DNA from: Methanobacteriota archaeon
GTDB lineage: Archaea; Thermoplasmatota; Thermoplasmata; RBG-16-68-12
DNA: 6,150 nucleotides
Direction of reading: 5' to 3'
NCBI GenBank assembly: GCA_005878415.1
Contig: VBMM01000198.1
Span: 1-6,150, forward strand
Shown here: positions 5,117-6,150 of the stretch, piece by piece
How the letters are laid out: each line of letters starts with the position of its first letter
Position numbering within the stretch: the first letter of the stretch is position 1
Program-made: the position numbers and the translations under genes
The notes under the pieces: generated by a model
Told to the model about the DNA's origin: nothing
Seen by the model: the letters and a program-made list of their open reading frames with translations, nothing else
The model's database searches: none

Positions 5117-6150
5117 TCAGCGCGCCTCCAGCCGCTTGAAGTCGTCGTCCATCATCGCGAGCGTCTTCTCGAGCTCCTGATCGAACTTCTCCTCGTACTT
5201 GACGCGCGTGAGCAGCTCGCGGCTCTTGACGCCCGCGATGTCCTTCACGGGCACGTCGAGGGCGAGCGACTTCTTCCCGAGGTCCGCGTACTTGCGGATC
5301 GAGGAGATGAGCTTGTATTGCCGCGCCGGCGGGCAGAACGTGTCGACCGCGTGATAGGCGTTCTGCTGCAGGAAGATCTCGCGGATCATCCGGGCGACCT
5401 CGAGCGTGAGTTGCTGCTCCGGAGGCAGCGCGTCCGCGCCGACCAGCCGCACGATCTCCTCGAGTTCCGCTTCCTCCTGGAGCGTCCGCTGCGCCCACTG
5501 CCGCAGCTTCGGCCACTCCTCGTTGATCTGCGTCCGGAACCAATCCTCCAGGGCGTTGCCGTAGAGGCTGTACGACGTGAGCCAGTTGATCGCGGGGAAG
5601 TGCCGCCGCGCCCGGAGCGCCGTGTCGAGCGCCCAGAACACCTTCACGATCCGCAGGGTGCCTTGGGTGACCGGCTCGGAGAAGTCGCCGCCGCTCGGCG
5701 AGACCGCGCCGACGACCGAGACGGAGGCATCGCGGTCATTCAACGTCGTCACACGACCGGCGCGCTCGTAGAACTCACTGAGTCGGGCCGACAAGTAAGC
5801 GGGAAAGCCTTCTTCTCCGGGCATCTCCTCGAGCCGGCTCGAGATCTCCCGCATCCCCTCGGCCCACCGCGAGGTGGAGTCGGCCATGAGGGCCACGTTG
5901 TATCCCATGTCTCGGTAGTACTCCGCAAGCGTCATCCCGGTGTACACGGACGCCTCTCGCGCCGCAACGGGCATGTTGCTCGTGTTCGCGATTAGCACCA
6001 TCCGTTCCATCAGCGGCGCACCGGTGTACGGATCCTCGAGCTTTGGGAACGTCGTCAGGACTTCCGTCATTTCGTTCCCGCGCTCCCCACAGCCGATGTA
6101 GATGACGACTTGCGCGTCGCACCACTTCGAAAGCTGCTGCTCGCTTACCG
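5117..6150 (-). CDS. atpA: A-type ATP synthase subunit A, catalytic (N-terminal part outside window)
   Basis: The subunit hydrolyses or makes ATP in the A3B3 head. 343 C-terminal residues are present; the frame enters from the right edge, the first full codon being GTA at 6148-6146. The usual length is about 580, so the N-terminal barrel, the bulge domain and the Walker A loop (expected just before VSEQQLSKW) lie off the window. Fragment residues show IGCGERGNEM (18-27, catalytic-glutamate region), ALMADSTSRWAEGMRE (86-101, Walker B region), LSARLSEFYERAGR (119-132), SPSGGDFSEPVTQ (150-162) and NWLTSYSLY (188-196), followed by a complete helical C-terminal domain ending DDDFKRLEAR. ATG 6070 is internal and not the start. 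The stop TGA 5119-5117 is 1 nt before the atpB GTG, and the GGAGG used by atpB lies inside the last codons of this gene. Confidence 0.97.
   Translation of the reverse strand, partial: VSEQQLSKWCDAQVVIYIGCGERGNEMTEVLTTFPKLEDPYTGAPLMERMVLIANTSNMPVAAREASVYTGMTLAEYYRDMGYNVALMADSTSRWAEGMREISSRLEEMPGEEGFPAYLSARLSEFYERAGRVTTLNDRDASVSVVGAVSPSGGDFSEPVTQGTLRIVKVFWALDTALRARRHFPAINWLTSYSLYGNALEDWFRTQINEEWPKLRQWAQRTLQEEAELEEIVRLVGADALPPEQQLTLEVARMIREIFLQQNAYHAVDTFCPPARQYKLISSIRKYADLGKKSLALDVPVKDIAGVKSRELLTRVKYEEKFDQELEKTLAMMDDDFKRLEAR
5125..5129 (-). promoter_or_regulatory. Shine-Dalgarno GGAGG for atpB inside the end of atpA
   Basis: The minus strand reads GGAGGCGCGCTGAAGTG, so GGAGG ends 9 nt before the GTG start of atpB and overlaps the last sense codons and stop region of atpA. 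It decides the GTG start at 5115 and indicates translational coupling from A to B. Confidence 0.75.

Noticed and set aside
3250..5139. 629-codon plus-strand open frame opposite atpD and atpB
   Set aside because: It is rich in Arg, Leu, Val and Asp with no domain signal, and lies exactly antisense to clear ATPase genes; long antisense frames are expected at this GC content.
5096..5995. 299-codon plus-strand open frame opposite atpA
   Set aside because: It shadows the conserved subunit A coding sequence and has an Arg/Leu-rich low-information translation.
6071..6150. Apparent lack of the Walker A loop and N-terminus in subunit A
   Set aside because: The frame runs off the window edge just before the expected P-loop; this is truncation by the window and not a broken gene.

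Overview
The window is GC-rich archaeal DNA. The strongest evidence is an A-type (archaeal) ATP synthase gene run, A-B-D, on the minus strand. On the plus strand are surface proteins with many N-glycosylation sequons, plus an archaeal-style TATA element. I infer a high-GC member of the Thermoplasmatota. The receptor-like proteins with a cytoplasmic 'DILxxMLTAI...VYLAA' domain recall proteins I associate with that group, but this is recognition from memory and not a search result.

Layout. Positions 1-344 (+) are the 3' end of a gene whose last ~110 residues match the cytoplasmic C-terminus of the large protein downstream. Positions 345-482 (-) encode a 45-residue single-pass membrane protein whose stop codon abuts that of the first gene (TGATCA at 342-347). 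Positions 483-710 are an intergenic region with a TATA-like box (611-616) inside an 8-bp inverted repeat. Positions 711-3149 (+) encode an 812-residue receptor-like protein: signal peptide, large beta-rich ectodomain with 16 sequons, one membrane helix, then the intracellular domain. Positions 3150-3195 hold a GC-rich hairpin between converging genes. From 3196 to 6150 (-) lie atpD, atpB and the 3' part of atpA, with 1-nt gaps between genes, which implies one operon with translational coupling.

The ATPase genes work together. A (catalytic) and B (non-catalytic nucleotide-binding) form the peripheral hexamer, and D is the central rotor shaft. Subunit A lacks only its N-terminal part, which lies beyond the window edge, and B is complete. 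Subunit D is abnormal: it is normal to residue ~162, then lacks about 30-35 conserved residues. A plausible D C-terminal tail (GELKRFKQTAAS, then TAG) follows in another frame, so as read here the D frame runs on antisense into the neighbouring gene. This is either an assembly or consensus error or a real deletion in an essential subunit.

The best candidate for something undescribed is the plus-strand pair of paralogous receptor-like genes flanking a tiny membrane protein. Its ligand and signalling output cannot be read from the sequence.
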